Shown here one piece after another: positions 35,792 to 36,425 of a stretch of DNA of 36,425 nt; the first letter of the stretch is position 1, and every line of letters begins with the position of its first letter. The stretch is from Robiginitomaculum sp. (GTDB lineage: Bacteria > Pseudomonadota > Alphaproteobacteria > Caulobacterales > Maricaulaceae): NCBI GenBank assembly GCA_015485335.1, contig WFTT01000139.1, positions 1 to 36,425 of the forward strand, written 5' to 3'. The notes under the pieces are model-generated. The model worked only from the letters and a program-made list of their open reading frames with translations. It was not told where the DNA came from and searched no databases. The translations under genes were made by a program, and so were the position numbers.

Positions 35792-35906
35792 GGCAGCACC
35801 TCAACAATCGTTCATCAGCCGCAATTAACATTCAAATATATTTCTACGGTATACCTAAATTTTGCATAATGAAACGAAATTTTTCTCACAGTAATAGACC
35901 GGACCA
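35792..35906. other. AT-rich intergenic region
   Basis: This 115-bp AT-rich spacer lies between the zinc-ribbon gene and the frameshifted monooxygenase gene. It must carry the promoter of the former on the minus strand. I see no gene or strong repeat in it. Confidence 0.4.
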
Positions 35907-36211
35907 TCACCCCGTGAAAAACACCCGGTGGTTTAGCGAGCAATCTTCTTTTTCCAGCAAATAGCGATCGTCTTCGGGATAGTATTTCGCCTTTGCCGGA
36001 TCATCGCCGGCAAAGGCTTTGACCGCATCCATGCTGTCCCACACGGTGATCAGCAAAAAATGTGCAATATCGCCCTCATCCCGGCGGGTAAAAACAGCTG
36101 TTTCAGGCCCTTAACCGAGCCGTAATCCTGCGCAGCGCGCTCTACCATAAAGGCTTCATAGGCGTCCGCGTCCGATAAAGTAGTCCGCCCATGCCAGGTG
36201 CGTACGATCAT
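35907..36211 (-). pseudogene. Antibiotic biosynthesis monooxygenase-like gene, frameshifted
   Basis: The ATG at 36211 (AGGGG upstream) reads MIVRTWHGRTTLSDADAYEAF and continues to GLKQLF, then leaves the frame at a run of five A on the + strand (36090-36094). Adding one T to the coding-strand run restores a continuous 101-residue protein. It continues FTRRDEGDIAHFLLITVWDS, then VKAFAGDDPAKAKYYPEDDR, and ends NHRVFFTG. This is the ABM-type dimeric alpha/beta-barrel fold, with haem-degrading or small-molecule oxygenase relatives. It lies about 11 bp downstream of the epimerase-like gene. The cause may be a real mutation, a sequencing error in a homopolymer, or less likely programmed frameshifting. 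Confidence 0.8.
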
Positions 36212-36221
36212 GATTTTCCCC

Positions 36222-36425
36222 TTAAGCGTAAAAATCCCGATACCAGTCCACAAATTTTGCTGTACCAGCAGCCAAACTGGTTTGTGGTTTATACCCAATG
36301 GCGGCCCAAAGTGCGGCGCTGTCCGACAAGGTGGCTACCACATCGCCAGTTTGCATAGGCATCATGTTCAGTTTGGCTTTTGTACCCAAAGCCTCTTCCA
36401 GCGTGCGGATCAGGGTCATCAATTC
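36222..36425 (-). CDS. UDP-glucuronate 4-epimerase-like protein, C-terminal part (partial)
   Basis: The frame enters from the right edge and encodes the last 67 residues of an extended SDR nucleotide-sugar epimerase. The sequence ELMTLIRTLEEALG, MPMQTGDVVATLSD and the end GTAKFVDWYRDFY match the C-terminus of UDP-glucuronate 4-epimerases (LspL/CapI type), which make UDP-galacturonate for surface polysaccharides. The catalytic YxxxK and the Rossmann part are outside the window. It reads towards the broken monooxygenase gene, probably in one operon. Confidence 0.8.
   Translation of the reverse strand, partial: ELMTLIRTLEEALGTKAKLNMMPMQTGDVVATLSDSAALWAAIGYKPQTSLAAGTAKFVDWYRDFYA

Overview
The window is a gene-dense bacterial chromosome segment of roughly 55-58% GC by eye. 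Family content and gene order point to an alphaproteobacterium. The clearest signs are the dapF-mtaB-ftsY-yciB / ccmG / acnA / DUF1223 neighbourhood, the infA-maf-RNase E/G-yacG-tRNA-Phe block, and a perfect CtrA-type box (TTAA-N7-TTAAC) upstream of nrdB. I cannot name a genus. I see no insertion sequence, prophage, integrase or CRISPR array.

Layout. (1) 1-3.6 kb: the end of an unknown + strand gene, then a minus-strand series: nrdB (class Ia ribonucleotide reductase small subunit), a small glycine-rich membrane protein behind a repeated operator-like motif, a MAPEG protein, an unknown exported protein and a DUF1223 thioredoxin-like protein. (2) 3.6-12.9 kb: aconitase acnA, divergent from a lone ccmG/DsbE; two small + strand genes (an Ala/Pro/Thr-rich protein behind a perfect 24-bp palindrome, and a secreted four-EF-hand protein with a terminator); then the minus-strand operon dapF-mtaB-ftsY-EamA-yciB. 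(3) 13.0-17.6 kb: a lipoprotein-type prolyl oligopeptidase, and an Aer-like PAS protein co-transcribed with a methyl-accepting chemotaxis protein. (4) 17.6-23.8 kb: a candidate sigma-54 promoter ahead of a small periplasmic protein, then wbpD-, wbpB-, wbpE- and wbpA-like genes for UDP-2,3-diacetamido-glucuronate and one GT-B glycosyltransferase. (5) 24-26.8 kb: a membrane protein/winged-helix regulator pair, dihydrolipoyl dehydrogenase and a small membrane protein. (6) 27-32.8 kb: acyl-CoA metabolism (gcdH, a YciI protein, a crotonase without the usual catalytic glutamates, a GST and a CaiB/BaiF CoA-transferase), interrupted by a cysteine-patterned exported FN3-like protein on the other strand. 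(7) 32.8-35.1 kb: infA, maf, a minimal RNase E/G, yacG and tRNA-Phe. (8) 35.1-36.4 kb: an AT-richer zinc-ribbon membrane protein, an antibiotic-biosynthesis-monooxygenase-like gene broken by a one-base frameshift, and the 3' end of a UDP-glucuronate 4-epimerase-like gene.

How the genes fit together. The wbp-like set is nearly a complete route from UDP-GlcNAc to UDP-GlcNAc(3NAc)A, with the glycosyltransferase as a possible user of the sugar. GcdH plus a CaiB/BaiF transferase suggests glutarate activation and oxidation to crotonyl-CoA. The PAS/MCP pair looks like a two-protein aerotaxis or energy-taxis receptor. The most useful leads are the regulatory sites (CtrA box, sigma-54 promoter, palindromes, 10-bp tandem repeats), the ccmG separated from ccmABCD, the cysteine-paired FN3 protein, the RNase E/G without a zinc-link, and the homopolymer frameshift near the right edge.
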